Of a DNA stretch of 33,089 nucleotides, positions 21,643 to 28,969 are shown piece by piece. Within the stretch, counting starts at the first letter, position 1. Each line of letters begins with the position of its first letter. Below the pieces are notes generated by a model that did no database searches, was not told the DNA's origin, and worked only from the letters and a program-made list of their open reading frames with translations. The position numbers and the translations under genes are program-made. The DNA comes from Chloroflexi bacterium CFX6. Its GTDB lineage: Bacteria > Chloroflexota > Anaerolineae > Anaerolineales > Villigracilaceae. Location: NCBI GenBank assembly GCA_030263595.1, contig SZPG01000047.1, positions 1-33,089 on the forward strand, written 5' to 3'.

Positions 21643-24600
21643 CCCAGGCGCGCCTGGACGACGTCGCGCAGGGCGCGGCGCCAGGGAATGTTCTCGATAT
21701 AACGCCCGCGGTCGGCTTCGCTGCTGAAGCGCGAGGTTTGCGCGTCCAGCAACTCCTTTGCCTGGCGCAGGACCCAGTCGGTGCGCGGATCTTTCGTCCT
21801 TTCGAGGAATCGGTAGCAGGTGTAATAGACCCACAGGGGTTCATCCAAGCCGGTAAGGGGCGAGCCGCTCTCCAGGAAGCGCAGGATCTTTTCCGCCTCT
21901 TTCGCAGCGGCGTCGAGATCGTCCACCCGCAAATATAGTTCCACCAACCCGGCAAGCGGTTCCATGGACAGGGATGATTGATTCAATTTTTCCCGAATCT
22001 CGACCGACCGATGGTACGCGTCCCGCGCCGGATCGAATTCCTCGAGCAGGAGATGGGCGCGTCCCATATACAACGTCGCCCACGCTTCGCCGGACAAGTC
22101 GGAAATCTTCCTTGCCAGTCCTGCCGCCTGCTGCGCCTGTTTCAGGGCTGTCTCAGCCTGGTTTTGCATAACGGCGATGGAACTCAAATTGATCAAAGAG
22201 TAGGCTTCCTGGAACAGGTCGCCGGTTTCGCGGGAAATGGGCAGGGACTGTTCGTGATAGGCACGGGCGGCGCCGAAATCGCCCTGCATCCCAGCGGCGA
22301 AGCCCATGTTCGAGAGCGTGCCGGCTTCCATCTGGCGGTCGCCGATCTTGCGGGCAAGTTCGTAGGCTTTTCCGAAGTATTCGCGGGCGAACGAATAATT
22401 CCCGTTCACTTCCCCTTCCAGTTTGGCGAGATGATTCAAGGCGCGGCATTCCAGGGCCGGATCCGTGGTTTCGTGTGCGATGGCGAGAACCGCCAGAAAA
22501 TGATCGCGGGCTTCTTCGGGCTCGTTTAGTTCCAACGCCACCCACCCCAATGTATTATGAATCCTGCCCTCCTGTTTTTTGTTCTTCGACGTGCGGCTGA
22601 GCGAAAGGGTCTTTTGCCCATGCGCCTTGGCTTCATCCAGTCGTCCCAGATGCAGAAGGGAGGTCATCTTCACCACTTGCGTAAAGAGATACAATTCCGT
22701 GCGATGCAGATCGTGGGAGGTCTTGTCCACGCGTTCCGCGTACTCGATCGCTTCGAGGTAATTGCCGGCGTAAAAAAGATATGCGGATCGCAACAACAGG
22801 AGTTTTGCAAAGCGATCGGGGTCGTTGAGTTTTTCAGCCCAGCGTTCGAGCAAATTCAGGTCCTGCAATTGCAGGTCGCGCCTGCCCATGCGCGAGTGGA
22901 TTTCGACGCGCTCCGCGACGAGGTCGAATTGCGTACCGAGGTCGTCGGGATCGGCGCAGGCAAGCGCCCGCGTGTAGTAATCCACCGCCTGGTGATTTTG
23001 ATACGCATCGGCGGAAACCCTGGCGGCAAGGGCATAGTAATTCTTCGCCTTTTCGCGGTGATCGCCCTGTTCGGCGTGATGGGCAAGTTCGGCGTAGCGG
23101 TTTTCAGCCTCATCCATGTAGAGTTCCTCCAGCGCGCTCAATGCGAGAAGGTGCAGTTCCCGCCTGCGCGAGCGCATCTGCATGGAATATGCCGCGTCCC
23201 GCAAAAGACCGTGATAAAAGATGTAACGCATCTCCTGAAGCGGCAACAAGATGGAGGCTTTCTCCGCTTCGGAGAGGCGCGCCGTGATATTGGCGGCGGG
23301 TCCCAGCATTTTCTCCAGCACGCGGACCTCGAACTCGCGCCCCAGAATGGAGGCGGTCTGCACGATCTTTTTGACCTCGTGCGATAATTGATCGAGACGC
23401 GCGACCAGCAGGGCGCGAATGTCGCCGGGCAGAAGCGTCGAGCGTCCGCGCTCCACCTGGCGCCAGCCTGTGGCGCTCATTTCCAGCAGGCTCTCTTCCT
23501 GCATGTAACGAATGATCTGTTCGGCAAAATAGGGATTGCCCTCCGAGCGTGACATGACCAGCCCGGTCAATTCCTCGGATATGGAACCGCCAAGTATGTT
23601 CCTGGCGAGACGGGAGAGGTCGTCGCGGGTGAGACCGGTCAATTCGATCTCCGCATCTATCAGTTCCTCGAGTGGGGCGCGATCCACGCCCTGCGTCCGA
23701 TACGCAAAAATCATCGCCACAGGATGGGCATCGGGAGAGGCGGACAACGAACGCTTCAATTGCAGGAGGAACGTCAGCGTATCCTGATCCACGAAATGGA
23801 GGTCGTCCACAAAAAGGATGAGGGGCTGTCGCAGGCTTTCGGCTTTGATCAAAGCGATCAGCGCGAGGAGGGTGTTCTTGTAGCGTCCCTCCGCGTCCAG
23901 TTGATTGTAGAGGGACTCGTCCCAGTGGACGTCCACCAAAGCGCCGAGGATGGAACGCGTACGATCGAGTTCGCGCGCCAGTTCCAGGTCGGGGATGGAA
24001 GCGAGCAGGTCGTCCAGTTTCGAGTCGAAGGCGCGCCGGCGTTCCGCCTGGGACCGGGTCTGCGTGAGGCTGAAATACCGGAACAGCCACCCGCGCAGCG
24101 GATTGAAGGAACGGCGCAGGACCTGGTCCGCCTGGCAAACCGCCCACAATGCGTCACGTTCAGTGAACAGGCGGGAGGCGTTGAACGCCTGAACCAACCG
24201 ACCCTTGCCTATGCCCGCGTCGCCCTGCACGCCGATCACACCCGCGAACCTGCCCTGCCACAACGGCTCGACGAAGCCGGTCAGGCGCCGCAATTCATCG
24301 ACGCGCCCGACCATCTCCCCCTGGTAGACGACGTTCGAGACCGGTTTGCGCCCCCGCATCACGTACACTTTTTGTTCCGCCGCGAAGCCTTTGAAGATCT
24401 GCGCCCCGACGTAATCGAGATCGAACCGCTGCGAGACCCTGCGCGCGACCCGGTCGTCCACCCAAATGGCGCCTTCGGGCGCGGTCATCATAAAACGGGA
24501 GGCAAGATTCACGCCCCAACCGTAGCAGGTGTAATCCTCGCACATTTCACTGCCAAGATAGCCGGCGTGCGCGACGTAATAGGTCACCCCGGTTGTGATG

Positions 24601-25550
24601 GGAAAATTCACCCGCTTCTGCAAGTCAAGGATGAAATGCAGGGCGCGCGCGATGTCGTTCTCGTAGGCGACCGGCGCGCCCCACAACATGAGCAGGTTGC
24701 ACCCCTTGTCCCCGAAATCGAGGCGGGTCAACAAACCGCCGTATTGACCGCGCAGTTCGAAGACCCCGGCGATGAAATCCTCCAGTTCTGTATCGGACAG
24801 TTCGGGAATCCGCATGAACAGGTTGACGATCTGGCGGAACTCGCCGCGCATGTCATACACGACGACCTCTTCGGGCATGAAGCAGCGCGAAATCTCCACG
24901 TCCACCGGAGGCAATTCGTACGGGATCGTCTCCGGCGCGCCGCCGAGGAAGCCGGTCAAACGGTGAAAGGCGCTGTGCGGTTTCGTCTTGATGGAATCCC
25001 TGAGAAGTTCGTACATCCCTTGCGTCAGCACGATCTCGCGCGCCCGCGCCTGATGTTCCGCCTCCGCCGACTCCACCACCGCCGAGCCGCGAAAATAATA
25101 GGTCGCCTGCGAGCCGTTCTGCGAACACAGAATGCGCCAATCAACCGAACCTATCGTGACGCCGATCTTGACCGAAAAAGGGAACGTGCCGTAAACCGTG
25201 CTTCGTTCGGGGTCGCGCAAAAGGTCCCGTTGGATCATCCACGAGGAAGCCAGGGCGCGCAGAGCCGTCGTCTTTTCGTCCTCCTGGATGGGAAAAAGCG
25301 CCATCACGCCGTCGCCCGCAAAACTGACGATCTTGCCGCCATAACTGAAGATGCTCTTCACCAACGGATCGAAAACGCTGTGCATCAAACCCGCCAGCAC
25401 CTCCGCCCCGTGTTGTCCGTGTTGCATCAGCGCGTCGGTCATGCGGGAAAAGCCCGAAAGATCGAGAAACATGCCAACCGCCGGAAACTCCCCCCTCAGG
25501 ACGCCCTTTCGATAATTCTCGACGATCAATTCAGGAACGACACGGTGCAT
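21639..25550 (-). CDS. Soluble-adenylyl-cyclase-like protein: tandem cyclase domains, STAND ATPase, TPRs
   Basis: A 1303-residue protein with the order seen in animal soluble adenylyl cyclase. C1 (about residues 24-210) has the metal-binding Asps D30 (FLDLSGFSRM) and D80 (KIVSFAGDGVMALFP). C2 (about 230-400) has K282 in GDKGCNLLMLWG and the transition-state pair N348/R352 in YGWGVNLASRF. So C1 supplies metals and C2 supplies base/phosphate contacts, as in a pseudo-heterodimeric class III site. A P-loop ATPase follows (GDAGIGKGRLV at 443-453, with GKG instead of GKS/T; Walker B LILFVDDLHFVD), then about 400 residues of TPR-like helices. The likely product is cAMP. The ATG at 25550 lies 6 bp from a TACAAT box without a ribosome site. 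Confidence 0.88.
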   Translation of the reverse strand: MHRVVPELIVENYRKGVLRGEFPAVGMFLDLSGFSRMTDALMQHGQHGAEVLAGLMHSVFDPLVKSIFSYGGKIVSFAGDGVMALFPIQEDEKTTALRALASSWMIQRDLLRDPERSTVYGTFPFSVKIGVTIGSVDWRILCSQNGSQATYYFRGSAVVESAEAEHQARAREIVLTQGMYELLRDSIKTKPHSAFHRLTGFLGGAPETIPYELPPVDVEISRCFMPEEVVVYDMRGEFRQIVNLFMRIPELSDTELEDFIAGVFELRGQYGGLLTRLDFGDKGCNLLMLWGAPVAYENDIARALHFILDLQKRVNFPITTGVTYYVAHAGYLGSEMCEDYTCYGWGVNLASRFMMTAPEGAIWVDDRVARRVSQRFDLDYVGAQIFKGFAAEQKVYVMRGRKPVSNVVYQGEMVGRVDELRRLTGFVEPLWQGRFAGVIGVQGDAGIGKGRLVQAFNASRLFTERDALWAVCQADQVLRRSFNPLRGWLFRYFSLTQTRSQAERRRAFDSKLDDLLASIPDLELARELDRTRSILGALVDVHWDESLYNQLDAEGRYKNTLLALIALIKAESLRQPLILFVDDLHFVDQDTLTFLLQLKRSLSASPDAHPVAMIFAYRTQGVDRAPLEELIDAEIELTGLTRDDLSRLARNILGGSISEELTGLVMSRSEGNPYFAEQIIRYMQEESLLEMSATGWRQVERGRSTLLPGDIRALLVARLDQLSHEVKKIVQTASILGREFEVRVLEKMLGPAANITARLSEAEKASILLPLQEMRYIFYHGLLRDAAYSMQMRSRRRELHLLALSALEELYMDEAENRYAELAHHAEQGDHREKAKNYYALAARVSADAYQNHQAVDYYTRALACADPDDLGTQFDLVAERVEIHSRMGRRDLQLQDLNLLERWAEKLNDPDRFAKLLLLRSAYLFYAGNYLEAIEYAERVDKTSHDLHRTELYLFTQVVKMTSLLHLGRLDEAKAHGQKTLSLSRTSKNKKQEGRIHNTLGWVALELNEPEEARDHFLAVLAIAHETTDPALECRALNHLAKLEGEVNGNYSFAREYFGKAYELARKIGDRQMEAGTLSNMGFAAGMQGDFGAARAYHEQSLPISRETGDLFQEAYSLINLSSIAVMQNQAETALKQAQQAAGLARKISDLSGEAWATLYMGRAHLLLEEFDPARDAYHRSVEIREKLNQSSLSMEPLAGLVELYLRVDDLDAAAKEAEKILRFLESGSPLTGLDEPLWVYYTCYRFLERTKDPRTDWVLRQAKELLDAQTSRFSSEADRGRYIENIPWRRALRDVVQARLG

Positions 25551-25556
25551 GGGCAA

Positions 25557-25586
25557 ATTGTAGCATGTATAATCACGCCATGCCAA
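25557..25586. promoter_or_regulatory. Divergent, interleaved leaderless promoters
   Basis: On the minus strand TTGGCA (25586-25581), an 18-bp spacer and TACAAT (25562-25557) end 6 bp before the ATG at 25550. On the plus strand TATAAT (25568-25573) ends 6 bp before the ATG at 25580; its -35 region falls in the start of the other gene and is weak. Confidence 0.6.
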
Positions 25587-26272
25587 TCAGCGGTTACGAG
25601 ATCAGGGTATGCGACTCGTGCGGACTCCGTTACCCCCTCGCAGAGGGACACCCGTACGGGACGCGTTGCCCCGCCTGCATGGGAGCGACACGCGTCGTTC
25701 TAACCCGGAAACTGATCGCTGAACCCGGGCACGGCCTCCCCGATAATTCTCACCGCGAAGGCGCAAAGACCGCAACGGAATCGAACGAAGCAGGGGAAAG
25801 GTTTTTGGCGGTATTGCTGGATAACATCCGTTCGGCGTGGAATGCGGGTTCGATCCTGCGCTCGGCGGAGGGATTCGGGTTCGCGCACGCCTTTTTCTGC
25901 GGGATCACGCCCACCCCCGAGAACGAAGCGGTGACGCGCGCCTCGCTCGGCGCGGAGGACTCGGTCCCCTGGTCGTACCACAAGGACGCGGTTAAACTGG
26001 TCAAAGGCTTGAAACAGGAGGGATGGAAGGTCTACGCGCTGGAGGAGGACGAGAGGGCGGTCACGCTTGGGAACGACGAAGGCGAAGATCGGAAGGCGGT
26101 ATTGATCGTGGGCAACGAGGTGACGGGCGTGGACCCGGAACTGCTCGACCTGTGCGGGAAGATATTCTTCATTCCCATGCGCGGGGAGAAGAAATCGTTC
26201 AACGCGGCGGTGGCGTTTGGGATCGCGGCGCACGCCTTACAAAGCCCTCGAAGGAGGAACGTATCGCAATGA
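25580..26272 (+). CDS. SpoU-class (SPOUT) RNA 2'-O-methyltransferase with N-terminal zinc ribbon
   Basis: A 230-residue protein. The N-terminus has a CxxC pair (CDSCGLRYP) and a second one (CPAC), a small zinc ribbon. After a linker the trefoil-knot methyltransferase shows its three motifs: LLDNIRSAWNAGSILRSAEG (motif 1), VLIVGNEVTGVDPELLD (motif 2) and FFIPMRGEKKSFNAAVAFGI (motif 3, with SFNAAVA where most relatives have SLNVSVA). Members methylate ribose 2'-OH in tRNA or rRNA; the target here is unknown. The linker (NSHREGAKTATESNEAGERF) is partly encoded by a dispersed repeat at 25750-25777. The ATG at 25580 follows a -10 box by 6 bp, suggesting a leaderless mRNA. Confidence 0.87.
   Translation: MPISGYEIRVCDSCGLRYPLAEGHPYGTRCPACMGATRVVLTRKLIAEPGHGLPDNSHREGAKTATESNEAGERFLAVLLDNIRSAWNAGSILRSAEGFGFAHAFFCGITPTPENEAVTRASLGAEDSVPWSYHKDAVKLVKGLKQEGWKVYALEEDERAVTLGNDEGEDRKAVLIVGNEVTGVDPELLDLCGKIFFIPMRGEKKSFNAAVAFGIAAHALQSPRRRNVSQ
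25750..25777. repeat. CCGCGAAGGCGCAAAG-type repeat inside the SpoU gene
   Basis: The segment CACCGCGAAGGCGCAAAGAC followed by CGCAA resembles the element in rlmN (12221-12275). Here it is translated in the linker between the zinc ribbon and the methyltransferase domain. Confidence 0.45.
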
Positions 26273-26324
26273 CAGGCGCATGTGTTATCATGTCCACACC
26301 AACCATAACGAGAGGAGAGCAACC

Positions 26325-27014
26325 ATGGCTATCAAACTGCTTGTCCCGGTGAACGGACCCATCACGCAACTGTTCGGCTTGAACCCGGAGCTCTACAAAA
26401 AGTGGGGTTTCCCCGGTCACAACGGAATTGACTACGGCATCCCGAACGGGACCCCGATCATGGCAGCGGCATCCGGCACCGTGGCGATGGTCGGGTTCGA
26501 AAACGGCGGTTATGGCAATTACGTCAAACTCACCCACACGGACGGGAGCAAGACCTATTACACGTACTACGCCCACCTGGCGAGCGCGGCGGTCGCAGCC
26601 GGTCAGAAGGTGAAGGCTGGCGCGGTGATCGGTTACAGCAACAACACCGGCGCAAGCACAGGTCCGCACCTGCATTTCGGTCTGAAGATTGACGGGGAAA
26701 ACCCCTCCTACAAGGGATACGTGGACCCGATGCCCTACTTCTCCGCGACGGGCGCGGAGGAGGGCGCGGAGGGAATCGAGGCGGACCTGCCGGACGCGGT
26801 GAAACTTCCCTCCAGCCTGTCGTTCGAGGTCCTTCCCGAGGTGTTGAACGTCCGCAACGGACCGGGCGTCGAGTATGCGATTGTGGGTCAACTGCAAAAG
26901 GGAAAAGCGGTAAGCGGCAAACGCCTGCACTCCAAAAGCGTATGGATCGAATACGAAAAGGGCAAGTGGATCGCGCTGGCGTTCAACGGGATCGCCAACC
27001 TGAAGGTGAAGTAA
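26325..27014 (+). CDS. M23-family metallopeptidase with C-terminal SH3b domain
   Basis: A 229-residue LytM/M23-type protein. The zinc ligands are visible as H32 and D36 (GHNGIDYG) and H117 in HLHFG, with H84 (YAHL) and H115 as catalytic partners. Residues 168-229 form a bacterial SH3 domain (EVLNVRNGPGVEYAIVGQLQ), a common wall-binding module. M23 enzymes cut peptidoglycan peptide bridges, which requires export, yet the protein begins MAIKLLVPVNGPITQLFGLN with no signal peptide or anchor. An unrecognised export route or an endolysin-like release are both possible. AGAGGAG lies before the ATG. The gene stands 52 bp after the SpoU gene and may be co-transcribed. Confidence 0.87.
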   Translation: MAIKLLVPVNGPITQLFGLNPELYKKWGFPGHNGIDYGIPNGTPIMAAASGTVAMVGFENGGYGNYVKLTHTDGSKTYYTYYAHLASAAVAAGQKVKAGAVIGYSNNTGASTGPHLHFGLKIDGENPSYKGYVDPMPYFSATGAEEGAEGIEADLPDAVKLPSSLSFEVLPEVLNVRNGPGVEYAIVGQLQKGKAVSGKRLHSKSVWIEYEKGKWIALAFNGIANLKVK

Positions 27015-27445
27015 CAAAGCAAAACGTCCCGAAGGCTTTTTCAGGATTTGCTACCGTATAAACCTCTCGTAAAAACCCTAACTCGGACAAGCCGAAACTC
27101 CTGGGTTGAGCCTGCCGAAACCAAAAAGGGCTTGAAAACTACGGAGACACGAAGACACGGAGAAAAGACTTTGAAAAACTCCGTGTCTCCAAGTATTTCA
27201 TTGATAAGTTCCCAAAGGTCTTTTCTGTAAATGAGGGTTTTGCGAAAGGTAAGGAGATCTTTAGGGTCAGTAAATTATTAACTTCCCTCATGTCGTTGCG
27301 AGTCTTCGAGAAGCAATCTCCTGTTGCCATAGATTTTCCTGCAAAGTGGGGATTGCTTTGGAAGGTGAGGGAGCTTATTTTTTTACGAACCATTAGGGTT
27401 TCCATGTACGGCAGAAAATTTCAGGATATGTCTTCGGGACGTTTT
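27015..27445. repeat. Repeat-rich intergenic region bounded by a 14-bp inverted repeat
   Basis: No gene is seen in these 431 bp between convergent genes. The borders AAAACGTCCCGAAG (27021-27034) and CTTCGGGACGTTTT (27432-27445) are perfect 14-bp inverted copies. Inside are a GGAGACACG...CGTGTCTCC hairpin (27139-27192), a TTGAGCCTGCCGAA fragment and a diverged TGTCATTGCGAG element (27291-27370). The whole could be a non-coding mobile unit or a nest of independent insertions. Confidence 0.6.
27291..27370. repeat. Diverged TGTCATTGCGAG palindromic element
   Basis: The left end TGTCGTTGCGAG and GAAGCAATCTCCTGTT are well kept. The right arm GGGGATTGCTTTGGAAGGTGAG is diverged. It is nested inside the 27015-27445 repeat region. 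Confidence 0.7.
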
Positions 27446-28063
27446 TTAGTTCAGGGATTCCAGCCGCCCGCGAATCTCATCGAGCAGTTTCTGTATCTCC
27501 TCCCGCTCGCGGATGGCGTTCTGGAGGGAGGTTTTGAACGATTGTCTCTGCGGTTCCTGGAGCGTCTCAAGCAGGTGCTGGTCCCGGCTGATCTGCGTGT
27601 TCTTGTGCCTGAGTTTGGACTCCAGCCGTTTTTTGTATCCCTCGTAAAACTGTTTTTCATCCAGGGGCCTGGCGTCCTGCGCGCCTTCCGCGAGCAGTCC
27701 GTCAATCATGGGGAAGAACGTCTCCATGTCCACCGGTTTTTCGACGAAGCGGGTCACGCCGATGGTGAGCGCGAACTCCTTGTCTTCCGGGGCGACGTAA
27801 GTAGCGGAAAGAAAGACGACCGGTATATTCCGCGTGGCGGAATCGAGACGAAGACGATGCACCAGGCTGAAACCGTCCATTTTGGGCATCAGGATATCGG
27901 TGATGATGAGCGCCGGGCGTTCCTTTTGGATGATCTCCATCGCCTCCTCCCCGTTGGTGGCGGTCACAACGCGATAACCCTTGAATTTGAGGGTTTCATT
28001 GAGCAGGACGAGGATGTCCGGGACATCCTCCACGACGAGCAGGAAGCCTTTTTGTTTGTCCAT
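27446..28063 (-). CDS. Response regulator, receiver domain plus coiled-coil tail
   Basis: A 205-residue protein. The receiver is complete: acidic pair E12/D13 (VVEDVPD), phosphoacceptor D56 (LIITDILMPKMDG), switch Ser in VVFLSATY and the conserved Lys in RFVEKPVD. Instead of a DNA-binding domain, residues of about 135-205 are a charged, heptad-like helix (KRLESKLRHKNTQ, IREREEIQKLLDEIRGRLES), so output is probably through protein contacts. No histidine kinase is adjacent. The ATG at 28063 has a TAGAAT box ending 6 bp upstream (-35 TTTACC, 17-bp spacer) and no ribosome site at the right distance, again suggesting a leaderless mRNA. Confidence 0.87.
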   Translation of the reverse strand: MDKQKGFLLVVEDVPDILVLLNETLKFKGYRVVTATNGEEAMEIIQKERPALIITDILMPKMDGFSLVHRLRLDSATRNIPVVFLSATYVAPEDKEFALTIGVTRFVEKPVDMETFFPMIDGLLAEGAQDARPLDEKQFYEGYKKRLESKLRHKNTQISRDQHLLETLQEPQRQSFKTSLQNAIREREEIQKLLDEIRGRLESLN

Positions 28064-28069
28064 GCGCTT

Positions 28070-28098
28070 ATTCTAACCTTTTCCTCCCGAACGGTAAA
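28070..28098 (-). promoter_or_regulatory. Leaderless-type promoter of the response regulator
   Basis: On the minus strand TTTACC, 17 bp and TAGAAT end 6 bp before the ATG. The GGGAGG within the spacer is too far upstream to serve as a ribosome site and would not be transcribed. Confidence 0.5.
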
Positions 28099-28120
28099 TA
28101 AAGTGAAAAGTTACGGGGGA

Positions 28121-28152
28121 TACACAAGTACGCAGGTAGACAGATACACAGG
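28121..28152. repeat. TACACAGG-type octanucleotide tandem repeat
   Basis: Four 8-nt units are in tandem: TACACAAG, TACGCAGG, TAGACAGA and TACACAGG. The period differs from the heptanucleotide families elsewhere. Confidence 0.7.
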
Positions 28153-28208
28153 CGGATGGGTTGCTGCCATACCCGCAAGGCAGACCGATAACCGTGAACT
28201 GTGGCGAA

Positions 28209-28898
28209 TCAATATGGCGGTTCGGCGGGGCCGTAATACCCGCACATGCCCAGGCGCGGCGAATTGACCAGCGGTACAGGCTCGCCATAATCCGTGTGGG
28301 GGTGATCCTCGGCATGGTCCTCGCAAAGGAACGGATTTGTGTCCATGTCTCCTTCGATAAGACATTCCATGCAGAGAGCTGCCGCAGGTTTGCCGCACTC
28401 CTGGCAGGTTCTTTCGGGCAGGTTGTTGCGCGCCATCAATGCGATGGGGTGTTTCGTCGTCGCCTTTCCCCTTCGATCGCCGACAATGCGAATCCTGGTT
28501 TCGGATGTGGTTCCAAAATCATAGAGATGAAGCAGTTCAGGTTCTCCTGGAAACACATCGTCCGCCATGCGCGCCTTGCCAACATCGTACCCGCCCCAGC
28601 CTCCAACCGTGAACTTGCTCAAGTGACCGCAGCATTCCAGCCAGATGGAGCGCAGGTAGACATCCAGTTTTTCGAGCGCCGCCGAGTCGCGCATTTCGAG
28701 ATCGAGCCAGAAATCCCTGGCATAGGCATCCTCCACACGAATATGCCAAAGCCTTTCTTCGGGTTGTTTCCCCGCTTCGGCAGATCGAATTGTCTGCGCC
28801 CGCTTCCCGCATTTTTCAAGATGGCGGGACATGCCGCTTTTGGCTGTTTCTTCGCCGCAGTATTGACACCTTCCGCGTGATTGTGGTTTGCGTGACAT
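28209..28898 (-). CDS. Zinc-finger protein, possibly with a pRiA4b ORF-3-like domain
   Basis: A 229-residue protein. The N-terminus is a C2HC-like finger (CQYCGEETAKSGMSRHLEKC). A middle region (LWHIRVEDAYARDFWLDLEM, then LEKLDVYLRSIWLECCGHL) has the strand-helix pattern of pRiA4b ORF-3-like proteins, though with weak resemblance. A second Cys/His-rich segment follows (TCQECGKPAAALCMECLIEG and FLCEDHAEDHPH), like a cross-brace zinc site. The function is not established; nucleic acid binding is a guess from the finger. The ATG at 28898 has AAGGAG upstream; a longer frame would start inside the neighbouring gene's end. It lies 71 bp after the EEP membrane protein gene on the same strand. Confidence 0.7.
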   Translation of the reverse strand: MSRKPQSRGRCQYCGEETAKSGMSRHLEKCGKRAQTIRSAEAGKQPEERLWHIRVEDAYARDFWLDLEMRDSAALEKLDVYLRSIWLECCGHLSKFTVGGWGGYDVGKARMADDVFPGEPELLHLYDFGTTSETRIRIVGDRRGKATTKHPIALMARNNLPERTCQECGKPAAALCMECLIEGDMDTNPFLCEDHAEDHPHTDYGEPVPLVNSPRLGMCGYYGPAEPPY

Positions 28899-28969
28899 GG
28901 AATCTCCTTTTATGCAGGACGCCGACACCTCGCTTTTATATCGTCGAGGCAGGTCGTCCGCTCGATGAA

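Noticed and set aside
23724..25703. A 659-codon plus-strand open frame opposite the cyclase-STAND-TPR gene
   Set aside because: It is the antisense shadow of a gene with clear domains. Its product is Arg/His/Gln-rich without domain structure, as expected from GC-biased codon positions read backwards.
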